NCBI GenBank assembly: GCA_027919835.1
Contig: JANVFP010000004.1
Coordinates: forward strand, 1,674,001-1,738,000
Length of the DNA stretch: 64,000 nt
Direction: 5' to 3'
From: Lentinula raphanica
Lineage: Eukaryota > Basidiomycota > Agaricomycetes > Agaricales > Omphalotaceae
Within the stretch, counting starts at the first letter, position 1. Each line of letters starts with the position of its first letter. The notes beneath the pieces were generated by a model. The model searched no databases. It saw only the letters and a program-made list of their open reading frames with translations, and was not told the DNA's origin. A program made the translations under genes and the position numbers. Positions 45,880 through 57,606 of the stretch are shown here, piece by piece.

Positions 45880-48130
45880 TCACACAGAAGGCAAATGACC
45901 GAACAACTCATAGAATGTCATTCCTTCATGACAATGAGCACAGTGGATGGCAGCGAAGACATTCAGGAGCTCCTTGGCGCGAATCATTGAACTTTCCTCT
46001 CCAAATTGGTTGATGAGGAAGAATACTTCATCTTGTGTCACAAGGTTGTGAGTCAGCTGTGGATGTGGGTCAATACCAACATTGAATGAGCACTGAGTTT
46101 GTTTCCTCACCGCAGCTGACCATGTTACAAAAAGCCGGCGTCCAGGGAAACAGTTTGACTGATGACCTGTACACTCAATCAAAGGATGCGCAGCCGTTAA
46201 GTCGGCGGTCGTAGTGGTAGACGGATCCAGGTGAGCACCAGCTATGATGCGTTCTACCAGTCGTGAGCTTGGATGGTGTATAAAAAGGGAACGAGACGAC
46301 CAAGGGCCCTCTTGAGCGACGGTATCATAGAGTTCATTCACTGCCCGCATCCTCTCATCACTTCGACTATCTGACGCACGATTTTTGTAGCAACACGGAT
46401 GATAGAATACCTGGGGGTATATCATCAGGGAGCTGCACAAGGTACATCCAAATATCGTGGTGGCCAGGCGGAGATCTGAAAGTGTAGCGTCATGACGGGT
46501 GCTCTTGAGAATTTGAAGGAGTTTCGCGGTTTGAGTGGTTCTCCATGCACACAGGATCCGAGGGAGTTCATCTATAATCTTCGATCGAAGAAATGCTGGC
46601 GTCAATTCCTCCTCTTTCGGCGTGTCCCATATCATAGCCTCCAAATTTGGATCGGCGAGAACATCTCCTACACCTGGAAACGGAACGCGCAGGTCCTGCT
46701 GAGATAGAATATTGAGATACACGAGCTTCAGCTGAGAGCTGCGCTTTCGGCAAACTTTGAGATGCTCTTGTTGCAGACGTTTCCTTTTGTGTCTGGAAAG
46801 CATCTTCACCAATGCAGACTCCATACCGTCCCACCCTGAAGCGATGATGTTATAGATGTGTGGGGGAGGTGAAGAGCACCATACCTTGATCGGTCAAACG
46901 CTTTGATTGGTTCAATGAGCAAAGCTTAATGAGCACACTAGCTTCCTCGAAGTCGGATTGGCCTGACAGTATACATTGAGCTTCACCACTTAAGCCAGTT
47001 GCCTCTAGACGAGTGAGAATTCTGGTACAGCTGATGGTCAGTAACTTTGTTGATTATAGTCGAAAGACTCTTACGCTTGCAATCTTTGGTCGCGGATGTG
47101 CTGAAGTTCATGAGCATGTTGTTCCAATTTGGCCGTGTGCCATGTTTCGCAATGACAAGCGTGCTAAGTACATATGTACATGTCAGTGGCACATGTAGAA
47201 CGATATTCCTTGCACCTGTTCAATCGCTTGGATTTCTTGTTGTTTCTGGACTACCCATGCCTGACGATCTTCTTCAGAACTCAGAGTTTGGTAATGTGTA
47301 ATCATTTCCGAGACAACACGACGATCGTAAACTGTGCAAACACGGTCCCCAACTACAGGTCAGGAAACAGGACGTCAGAACAGACATGGTATTGTTTAAG
47401 ATGAGATGAACGCACCAGCAACCCTTTCCGTTGGAGCGATGCCAGAAATCACAGACGGCGCAGGAAAAATTTGAAGCTGTGACCACTGAGTAAAGCTAGC
47501 AGAACTCATTCAGTCATAGTCAAGTATTTCCAAACTACTCGGTACCTTTTCAAACAACTGCGACAGCATCTTAATCGAAATCTCCACAGCACATTATCAC
47601 AGTGAGACGATTTATTGCAAACCTTTGAGGAAGTCGTAAGCACTGACGAATCAGACTGCGTGCATCTACTTACATGGCAATAAGCATCAAATATCAAGCG
47701 CGCAAATTGAGGCTCATTCAGGTCTACCGGAAGCGGAGGTAGGTCGCCTTCATAATTAGTCCGAGCGATGCGCCAGATAATCTCCGAAGACTTGTTCATT
47801 AGAACCTCTCGGAGGTTCTTTGATGTACGAGCCAAAGAGAGCAGGTCGCGAGGTTCTAGCCGGATGAAAATCTGCCAAGGATATCACACACTGAGATTTG
47901 AGCCGGGAAGTCAAATTACACACCTCAAACAAAGTGATCTCCAATGGGAGATCGGTCATCACCGGTTTCAGAGAGGCGAATCTTCCGCGGACCTTGGTGA
48001 ACTCTCCGGGTATGGTACTTCTTGGATTACTTGTGTGAGCCACTCTGGAGCGCTTTCCTGTTGGAGAATCGCCTTGAACCCTTTTTCGTTTGGGAGAAGC
48101 ACCGGCGTTGTCAAGACCGTTTTTCATCAC
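45880..48130 (-). CDS. F-box protein with C-terminal zinc-binding-like cysteine clusters (copy B)
   Basis: Full-length paralogue of copy A. It starts MMKNGLDNAGASPKRKRVQG with a basic region, then IPGEFTKVRGRFASLKPV, F-box MTDLPLEITLFE|IFIRLEPRDLLSLART, LREVLMNKSSEIIWRIARTN, PPLPVDLNEPQFARLIFD, VCNKSSHCDNVLWRFRLRCC with RSCLKR, SSEEDRQAWVVQKQQEIQAI, ILTRLEATGLSGEAQ, LDLR-type block LATTIFGCTLCSSLMIYPQV with HPCCYKNRA, and the end IHCAHCHEGMTFYELFGHL. Spacing of all cysteine groups equals that of copy A. About eight exons join with GT...AG introns and no stop. Role: presumed SCF substrate adaptor with metal-binding modules. Confidence 0.8.
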
Positions 48131-49229
48131 TAGCTTGAAGATTTGAGAGGATGCTAGCAGAATGCGACGACAAATCGAAGGAACGAGGGAGAAGGAAGGA
48201 GGTGCAAAGCATCAATTGAAGTCCTTTGTGCAGTTTCGTCACGTGTCAGTATAGACTTAGCCGTTGAAGCCTTCAGTCGATGCGGGGAAGGGACACCTGG
48301 TGTACAAACACATGAGGAAAGGTTTGGGGAGAATATATGCACGACCTACATTTTCCTTGAGCAAGCTGAGACTGGTGTCATCTAGCCCTAGATCGTTCCA
48401 AAGTACTAACAGCACACATAGCAAATGCGGGTTTCGTTTCACCAAGCTGCGCTCAGACAGAATAATGGCCTTGTCAGATATCTCAGTATGCCTGGACAAC
48501 GGAAGAAGCAAGCCGGTGTCACTCACAACGAAACTAGGAGTCTGTGGAAATCCTTTCTCAATGTCATATTTCCTTCGAGTGTTTGCCCGTATTCGAGAGC
48601 GTTCTAGGAGAGATCAAGAGGACTTGACAATCGGAGGTCCACAAGCAGCCTAGAAATTGTTCCGGGTCGCATCACAACGTTGACTTGACGTCCGTATAAG
48701 GGAGATTGTGATACGCAACTTCGTCCGCATTTCCGTGTTCTCCATAATGCATATGTATATATCCTGTGTAATAGGCTTCAGCGACCTTGTCGCTTTGTGA
48801 GCTATAGAACTGTGCGGCGGCATGAATTGGGCATGAGAGTCTTGAAGGGAGGTAAATCAGAAGGATACAACGGACCAACAACGGACTCTCACTGTTGAAT
48901 TCAGTGCACGCGTCGAGTGAGATGATCATGAGTAGTAGGCGCTTAAGCTCGCAGTTATCCTATGTAGGTTGGAAGCCAATATCGTCCTACTCTAGAGGAT
49001 TGTTGGGTTCAGGTTGGGTTGCCTAGTGACTTTGATATGTTGAGAAAGTTGCTGGGGCCGTGCGCGATCACAGCGTGCCGATAGTTGCCGCTAGGTCACA
49101 TGACTCTTGCTATAATAGCACGAAGCTGAGACATTTGAAAAAAAATATCTCCTTGTCTCTTACCACCATCTCTATGCCGGGTGAGCCTTTTTCATTCCTT
49201 GTTCCTCATATCCCTCCCTCCTTCAAACG
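48131..49229. other. 1.1-kb spacer, no recognised gene
   Basis: Open frames of 85-129 codons on both strands (for example 48264-48653 plus, 48257-48526 minus) overlap each other and show no known motif. TATAATA at about 49111 lies about 120 bp before the downstream gene's possible start and may be its TATA-type element. A possible tiny first exon of the dioxygenase gene (ATGCCGG, 49174-49180) would need an unusually long 218-nt intron. Confidence 0.4.
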
Positions 49230-50920
49230 ATGAGGCCATCCCGACTACTGGGACAGCTGTATGTTCAAATTCATGTAGTGCCGGCGCTTAGCGCAACCCC
49301 GACAATTGGGGCAGTCAAGCGCTGGTGCTATTCAGTTGATTCAATTGTTCCCATGTCTATTATCTTCTCATCCATCATGCTCACGTTACCGCGTTCAGTC
49401 ACTAGGAATGGCAAGGAGAGTAGCGGTGTGTCCAGAGCCGAAACGGACACCCTGCTTGAAGGCTATCGCAGTGTAGTTCTCTCGAACTTCGACGTTGTCT
49501 CCCTGCTCCAACCTCTCCATTCTCAAAATCTTCAGGCTGACTATGACGAGAAAGACGACAACGAGCCCGCTCTCAAGGAGTATCATCTTCGTAATCGACC
49601 ACCGCCTCAACGCACATACGAGACCACCCCGCTTTCACAGCTGGCCATTTACAAGCCTAAGCCCCGCTCGTCCAGGCTAACATACAAGCAGATGCCTCAA
49701 ACTGAGAGCCACAATCGCAGGGCCCGTCAACTTCAAAAAAAACGGGATCGATCCAGAGCAAAGCGGGCGGAGACGCGCTACACACAGCAGATTCAACGAG
49801 GGTGTTCAATCAAGGCCTACCAGTTGGCTCATGTCCGCGAAACCCAATCGAGAGCTTTTGCCGTGGATTTCGATATTACCCGCTCAATCACTGAAGGTCC
49901 AACGTGGACAGGTCTTCAGGACTCCCAGAAAGAGGAGGTGGCGATTTCTTTGAAGGAGGCGCAAAAGATTCCAGGGTTCAAAGTAATCCGCAACGATGGT
50001 AGGTGAGTAAACCTTGTTTCGCCGCTCGGTCATACGCTCAAATATGTATGTCATAGCGAAACACTTCTATTCAAAGATTGTTCCGGTCGTCCCCTTTTCT
50101 TGATAGACAAGAGATTCGAACCTTCGGATCGTGCGCGGTTACTGGACACGCTCAAGAACGCGAAGAACGATTGTAGCTTTGCCAACACCTCCATCTCCCA
50201 TCGACGAGGACGCTACTACGCCAAAAGTTTTGGGATCTCGTTTGGGGGTGGCCAGGTGTATCCGGCCAACTTCAGTCAAACCAAAACGGATGAAAAGGCT
50301 TGGAATAAGTTTCGAGCCACCCCAGAGGCACAGATGCTTGCACGTCGAGTCGATTGTAAGTCATCCGTTTCTGCCAGAAAGCTAACTCACATTCTTTTCC
50401 CATAGATCTTCTGAAATGCTACTATCCTCGAATCCATTCTTTGTACACCAACGTCCTTACAGATTTATGCAAAGCGGACCCGAGTCTCGATCCTAATTTC
50501 CCGGGCTGCTGTTTCGCGGCTTCTACGCTCAATTTCGAGCGTGCAGTGAGCGTTCCCCATCGGGACTCAAAGAATCTCATATGTGGCGAATGTGGCATCC
50601 ATAGCGAAGGGACCTTTGACTACACCAAGGGTGGCCATCTTATTTTGTGGGACCTGAAACTCATTGTCGAGTTTCCACCGGGTTGTACAGCCCTCATCCC
50701 GTCCGCGTTACTTCGTCACTCCAATGCCACCATAAGACGCACAGAGACTCGCTATTCCATGACGTTCTTCACAGCCTCTGGTTTATTTCGTTGGAGACAC
50801 AACAACTTTATGTCGGACAAAGACTTTCTTGCAGGTGCCCCCCGAGAGCAGCTCACAAAGTGGCATGAGCATCGCGACAACTTATGGAAAACTGGCTTGG
50901 ATTTGCTTCAGGGGTTGTAA
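49230..50920 (+). CDS. TET/JBP-family 2-oxoglutarate/Fe(II) dioxygenase (putative nucleic-acid base oxidase)
   Basis: Three exons give about 520 residues. The N-terminal part is basic and disordered (ARQLQKKRDRSRAKRAETRY). The catalytic double-stranded beta-helix lies in the last exons: GRYYAKSFGISFGGGQVYPA, DYLLKCYYPRIHSLYTNVLT, NFERAVSVPHRDSKNLICGE with the HxD iron ligands, GGHLILWDLKLIVEFPPGCT, ALIPSALLRHSNATI with the distal iron-binding His, and RRTETRYSMTFF with the likely 2-oxoglutarate-binding Arg. This set is that of fungal TET/JBP proteins, which can oxidise 5-methylcytosine or thymine in DNA; the substrate here is inferred, not shown. All key residues are present. Introns at about 50003-50056 and 50355-50405 keep frame. 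The N-terminal start is uncertain. It stands between F-box gene B and the CACTA-type genes. Confidence 0.85.
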
Positions 50921-51597
50921 ACACTACCTTGACCTCTACCTTGCAAGACCTTTAGCTATAGACACGCATGAGGTACATACATACATAAATTCAAATAATT
51001 TTTAGATTGTCTTCACTGGAAGTGCGATACATACGGGATACATAGACGTCTTGGCCTTAGAACTAGTCGGCGAAATACTCAGTTTCTACATTTGCCTGCC
51101 GTTACCACAGATATCGGTACAGTCACGCATATGCACCTTCAAAGCTCTTCAAAGCTTCCAGCTTGCAAGCTCTTCAGCTTCAAGTCCTGAACTGAATGCA
51201 ATTCCCTGTAGAGTCGAGTCTGGATGTCACCATTCTTTACCTGGATCGTATGTGGATTCGAACAAACGACAATCTCAAGCGTGTTCCAAGGCATATCAAT
51301 AGTAAACAACGAGATACCGGGACCAGGCAACTTCAACAACCTCAATCCCACCACGTACTGCGAAATCTGACTAGCTTTCAATATAATCTAGCAGGTCCAA
51401 ATTGGTGATTATCCAATCACTGCTCCATGCGTCAATGGCTAACAAAGCCCTTTGTTCGAAGATCTATACCCTGCAGTGGCCATGAAAATCTCTTAACTTC
51501 AACTCCTACGTTCTGGTGGAACCCTCAATCACAAAAGGCCAGCATCGTTATACACAGATACCCTGCTGTCGAAGCTTACCTCTCACAATCAGACATC
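50921..51597. other. Spacer between the dioxygenase and the CACTA partner gene
   Basis: No gene was called. A short F-box-like phrase, LALELVGEILSFYI (near 51054), and an antisense leucine-rich frame (51139-51381) may be decayed fragments. CATACATACATA occurs near 50985. Confidence 0.4.
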
Positions 51598-54500
51598 TAT
51601 GAACGACAACTTCGAAGTCGATCCTGGACCTCAACAATTTCCGACAGTGTACGCTGGCCAGAAGCGTACCAGACTTCATCCCCATAGTGTGGCAAATGGT
51701 TTGGACGATGTAGATAGGTTTCCCGCTTCAAAGCGTTTGAAACCTTTCGTGAGTGAGTGATGCAACCATCTCTGTGTCCGAGTTTTAACATAGATATCAT
51801 ATCAGAGCGTTTTATACAAGCACGACGCCACAACAGGAATGTGATGAAGGAGGCGAAACGTCCCAGTGAGTGCTGGTTTTTGCCTGTGCTTCTTCAATGA
51901 TGTTCATTAGTTGCAGACCGTCCCTACAACATCAATCTCGCTCCTCCCAAACAATCGTATCCCCCGGTCAGCGCCTCAGGTCCGAACCTGGTAGCCCAAA
52001 ATCATCTTATTCATGCGAGCATGTACCAGGATCAGGTTTTGGGTGACCTGTATGGCCGAGAAACGTATTCAACGGCCCACACCCACATTCCGCAACAACA
52101 GCAACCTGAATCCGCGACACCCAACTTCCGCGACACTATCATTCCCCCTGTTGAGCAACCACTCAATCCTCCCAAATCTAGTCTGAGAGATGACTCTGCG
52201 ACGTCGAACCCTCTATCTCCTCCTATTCCGTGCCACGAATATACCACACCTCCTTGCTCTACATCTTCGAACCGGTTACCTTTAAGAGCGGACTACGTCA
52301 CAACAGATGAATTCGGTGATCGCGAGTTATTGGACGAGACCGTGGGCGCAGGTGCTTTACTAGGTTCTGAAATAGACGATAGTCATGCAGACGTCGAAGC
52401 TCTTTCTGACCACTTTGGGCAAGAGCGTAACGCCGTCGGTACTTCGATTTCTGCCAATCAAGGTCCATCGGCATTTGAAGAGCTTGTTTCTTTTGAAACT
52501 CCTAGCCAGGACGTATACGTCGCTGCAACCCATGTGGATGATCTGGTTGAATCGCAGGGAATGATAGACGAAAATGGTTGTCACGCCGCACTTGCGCTTG
52601 TTGGCCGTGATATGGAAACTCTGGACGAATACCATTACGGCCATTCTGGTGGATTCCAGCCTGAAGAACTCCTTACCAGTGAAACAGATGGAGGGATCGA
52701 CGAGCTGAAGGCGAAGATTCCATCCTATCCCCTCGCGGACTGTTTAACGCATGAGAATGCAGATGAACTTGGCGAGGAGGGAATTCGTATCAATAGTTCG
52801 AGTGAATCTCAGGCGGTGGACCAAGATGAATACAAGGCCGCACTTTCTGGCGGTGATTCGGAAACCCTGGATGAATATCATTACGGCTATGTTGTTGGGA
52901 TTCAGGTCGCAGAAATCTACTCCAGTCATACGGACGGAGAACTGGAGGAGATCAATGGTTCTACGTCTGGAAACGTAGATGATGTCGGTGGGGAGTGGTT
53001 AGAGGGGTTAGAGGTTTGTGGTGTGGGTACTGAGCATGAGGGTCATATCGCTACCTCCTCCATGTCCAGCATGATGGGGTCTGTTAGCGACAACTCAGGG
53101 ACCGTAACTTTTGAAAGCTCGAGCCACTTGGACTATCTCGATATCGGGGATGGCGCTGAAGAATCAGGGAAGATCGATTTGGAGAATGCGCTTTATCATT
53201 ATGGAGATACTGGACATACAGTCGTTGATAAGCTTCAGGATATGTCTTCAACTCCAGCGCCTCATTCATTTTCGCTCGAGAACCCTCATCTCTTCCGCAT
53301 GTCCCGAGATTCCGAGATTCTTGCTGATGGTCATCCAGATTATCAACTCACAGCCGGACTGCCTGAGCATAACGGCGAGCCAACGGATACATACGACGGC
53401 CAGTACGTGGAACCGAACCACGGTTATGATTCCGACGAGCAATGGATTTCCTCGTATGCACTGCCTTTGGAAAATACCTTCCCTTCTTTTGGGGAACAAT
53501 TCGCCGACCATGCTCCTCGTGTCTTAAACGACATCAACCCATACTCGTCATGCAATACGGATGACAATGAAGGACGGAAATATGGGATCGTTGACGCTAC
53601 AGACTCCGCACCAACCCGTTTCACTGTCAATGAAGAAGGAATTCTGGATAGAGGGGTCGTACCCGAGACTCACATCTCAGTTTTGTCTATGCCAACTAGC
53701 AATGAAGTAATAACGGAGCTGGAGATGACAGTACCTCCTCAATCTTTCGCGAGTTATTCTGGATCGGATGTTTGTCGGGGGGCTGTTGAACATGAAAGCC
53801 ATACCGTAGCTTCCTCACTATTCAACATGGGATCTGTCCGCGACGATCTTGAGGCAGCGAATTATCAACCCTCAAGTCAACTGGACGACTTTGGTATTAA
53901 TGATGGCGCTGAGGATAAAGGCGGAATAGACTTGCATAGTGTGCTCGACCAGTACGGTTATGAGGCTGTTCATACGACTGTCAACGAGCTTCCACTAGAG
54001 GTGTCTTCTGCTCCAATATCACAGTTACAGGCTTTATCAGAGCATTCACAACTCTTTCACTTGTCCCAGGACGTCCAGGATCTTCTCCATGATAGCCATG
54101 GTCATCACGAAGGATCACAACTCACACTCGGTGTAGGGTTGTCTCCTTCGCAGGCTCCATCAGAGTATTCACAATTCCTTCACTCGTCCCTGGATGCCGA
54201 GGATCTTTGCCATGACGGCCATGGTTATCACGAAGAATCACAGCCCAAACTTGGGCTGTCCGACCAACATAATACCGAGTCTATGGATACAATGAACGAC
54301 CCGTACGCTGTGTCGAGTCAAGATGACGATGGCGAGCTCTTGATTTCCTTCTCCCCGTCTCTAGAGGCAATGCCTTTGGCTCCTATTGCAGCTTCATTCT
54401 CCTCTCCTGTTAATGTGTTTAATGACAACGAAGTGTATTCGACATGCAATCTAGATGACGAGCAAGGATGGGCATATGGGATAGCTGAAGCTGCTGATGC

Positions 54501-57304
54501 CGCGTCGAGTGCTTTCAAGGTTGAAGAGGAAGAGAGGGTCCTATCGGCGACTCTAGGACTTGAGCATGGGACTCACAGCTTGGATCATACGTGTACAACG
54601 GGACATGTCGACCAGGTCCAAGTTCCAGATGACTCTTTGAATGCGATGCCTCTTTCACCTCTATCAGAGAACTCGCATCTCTTTCACATATCTCCATACG
54701 ATAGTGAAGACTATGGTCATGCTAGCTATCACGTAGAGTTTCAACTCCCACCTCAACTATCAGACGACCGCGGTGAAGAGGCTATGGATACAAACGATGA
54801 CCCATACGCTTCACCGAACTACGTTTATAACGACGAGCAGTTGACCGTTGAACTGCCTCCAGCTCTTGTCGAAAATCCCTTCGCCTCCGTCTGGAGCGAT
54901 TCCACTTATCATGCATTCAATGACGTCGACCCGTACTCATACGCTTTACCGAACCAGACTGACGACAATGAGCAGTCATTGGATTCATTGCCTTCAGCTC
55001 CTGTCGAAAATCCCTTCCCCTCTGTCTGGAATGATTCCCATTATTGTACTCTCAACGACACCGACCCGTACTCATATCAAGCATGCGATGATGGGATCGC
55101 GGAAGCCACCGACGCCACAAAAGCTAGCCTTCAAGTAGAAGAAGACAGTGATCATAATGCTGTTATGCTCGAATCCTTAGGTCACATAGACCATTTCGTG
55201 GGACATACGGTTTACCATCATCAGAGACCTGCGAATGAGCTTCCTTCAGGTGGGTCCTATCATGCGGTGCACCCTCCATCCGATTAGAATTGACCCATTT
55301 CTAGATATGCTTGTGGATATCGACGTCCTTCACCTCAATGGCAACCGTTTCGGAGATGGGAACGGTAGCCCGATGAATCACGATCATGCTGGTGCAGGGT
55401 CCTTCTCTTCTCAACATCCATCCGCAGGTTTTTCCGCTCCCCTGCAGTCCCCATCCCCTCAGACTGATTTCACCATCTTCTCACATCACGAATCCCAAAA
55501 CAACGACGCGCGTTCGAATTCCAAACCGAGTGTCAGCCAAAGGCGAAACCGTGTCACCATCGAAGAGATCCCCGATCCTGATGCTCGACCAGATCCACTC
55601 AACAACCTGACATCTGACGGTCCCATCCTCCTACCTGTCTCCGATACAAGTGAGAATTCAGGATACGGCGAGGACTATGACTGTATGGAAGGCAATCGAG
55701 GTCATTATCCCAACAGCCATTCCCAAACATCTCGCAATAACTACTCCAAGCTCGACGATCACGGTGACCAAATTGACGAGAGCATGGCTAGGAATAACCT
55801 ACCATACCTTGGGGTTAATACCAGTGGCGCGTTTTCGGAGCCGGAACCTACCAACGACAAATATATACGTGGGCTTTCGCCTCTCACAGAGATTCCGAAT
55901 ACTCCACCACCTCGGACGCATTCGCTCCCTCATGTCAACGAAGCCCTGTCTAATCTAAAGGGAGAGTTGCTCTCTCTAATCCAGAATGGCGTTAAATCTC
56001 CGTCTATGGTATGTGATTATCACATTCTTGTGTAATATGTATTCACACACATCCACTTCGTTTGTGCAGAAAACTCACTTCAGGTCCCAGATGGACCTCC
56101 CCAACGTTGACCTCGAGACACTGCAGGGGATCTTGGATAGATGCTATCACTACGTCGGTGCTTACCCGAAACGCACTACACCTTCTGGTGCGCACCCTGC
56201 ACATGAGAGTGACGACGGCCATATCTCTGCAGACTCTGGACCGCGTACAAAGTTATATAAACCACCCAAACACAGGACAGAGGGTAAAAATCGACTTGCA
56301 GAACTAGTCCGCCGTGAAACTGGCTTTCTGTTAGGCACTTTGATCCTGGACGAAACTCTCGCAGAGCCTGTCGTCTCAACGGACAAATCACTATTCACTG
56401 TTTCCCAAGGCACGCTCAGGGATTTCAAAAACAAGATACATAAGGGACCTACCATAGAGAACTTTGTCCTGCAACTGGACGGCGGTAAACGAACACGTTG
56501 GAACAAAGATGCTGCGGAAGCTTTCTGTAAATATTTTCGATCAAGAGAGGGATTCGAGGGCTATCAGAGGAAGGACATTTACGAGGCTTTCATGGGCCAT
56601 ATCACACAACTGAAGAGAGCCTACGAGCGACAAGGAAATGCTAAATCATCGCAAGAAAAGGAGGATGATCAACGAGCCAGGCGGTTGGCTAGGAGACAAA
56701 CAGTATGGGTGTTTTCGTTCATCCGAAAAATTGCTGACATGGGTTTAGCTCTTGCAGCGTCGTATGGACATGTTCGCGAGGATCTACCATTATCATAAAG
56801 GACCACTGGGTGAATTGGCCCAGTTCATTCGACGTCTCACTCTTGAATGCATGAGCGGGGATGAGACAGGTTCAGACGGAAAATTTTACAAGACCCCGGT
56901 TCAGTGGCGCTCACAGGAACTAACTGATTTCTTAAACTTACTCAGTGCCTGGTATATGAGTGAACGTTACCTCGGTGGTGGCAAATATTCACCCGGAGAG
57001 CTCCCGCGACCGCGATACTCTTCGAATCGAGTTGACAGGGTTTTGCAACCGGATGCTGCGACTTCACAGCTTCCGACTAACTGGTACAATCCACTATGGC
57101 TTACAGAATACCAGGAACGACAGAACGTTTTGTCTCCCTTACCTGCCGTCTCTTTAAAATTGCCTGACTCTATAACACGGTGAGTTCGCACTTCTCCAAT
57201 GGAATTTGTTTGTCTAACTTGATTATAGTGAAGCCAAACGCTTCTTGCAAGTGAGGTTTCGCTCCGACCTTCCTTTACCTACAAATCATCCCCTTCTGAA
57301 TTGA
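51598..57304 (+). CDS. Very long acidic repeat protein, partner protein of a CACTA/Tnp2-type transposon
   Basis: Start MNDNFEVDPGPQQFPTVYAG; two introns lead to RPYNINLAPPKQSYPPVSAS and a 1088-codon exon. That exon is strongly acidic and built of degenerate repeats: ETLDEYHYG occurs twice; a PFxSxWxDSxY...NDxDPYS phrase and a (Y/D)GI(A/V)(E/D)A(T/A)D phrase recur three or four times. After further introns come QSPSPQTDFTIFSHHES, RETGFLLGTLILDETLAEP, NFVLQLDGGKRTRWNKDAAE, then the conserved end: RRMDMFARIYHYHKGPLGEL, MSGDETGSDGKFYKTPVQWR, SQELTDFLNLLSAWYMSERY, LPTNWYNPLWL and LPLPTNHPLLN. This last part is the basidiomycete protein usually found beside Tnp2 transposases and is probably DNA-binding like plant TnpA; that role is inferred. 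About 1,750-1,800 residues in total, uninterrupted. Confidence 0.75.
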
Positions 57305-57606
57305 TATATCCGTATGATAAAAATCTGATCTATCATATAATCGTTTTTGCGTGGCTAGCCTACTCCTGCCTACTCATGAGTGATACATGCCATCAATTAT
57401 GTAATATCAAGCGCGGTCGTTTGGCGCCTAATTAAACACGCTTCCAGCCTCTGGAGTCTGGACGTTCTCTCGTGGTCGGCAAACAGCCACGAAAGATCTG
57501 ACTCCTTTGACACTTGGATGAATTACTGTAAGTCAGGACTCTTGAGCAATGCAACGATACAAGGATTGATTTGAACAACTGTATAGAAAACTACGGAACA
57601 GCAGAG
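57305..57606. other. 302-bp spacer between the two CACTA-type genes
   Basis: A/T-rich, with no gene. Both flanking genes run the same way, so it holds the end of one and the promoter of the transposase gene. The segment CCTACTCCTGCCTACTCATG (about 57359) is a short internal repeat. Confidence 0.45.

Noticed and set aside
48257..48929. Candidate gene on either strand between F-box B and the dioxygenase
   Set aside because: Overlapping frames on both strands, none with conserved motifs or a convincing exon chain.
51051..51302. F-box-like phrase LALELVGEILSFYI as a separate gene
   Set aside because: Only one short phrase matches; the remainder lacks F-box continuation and stops soon.
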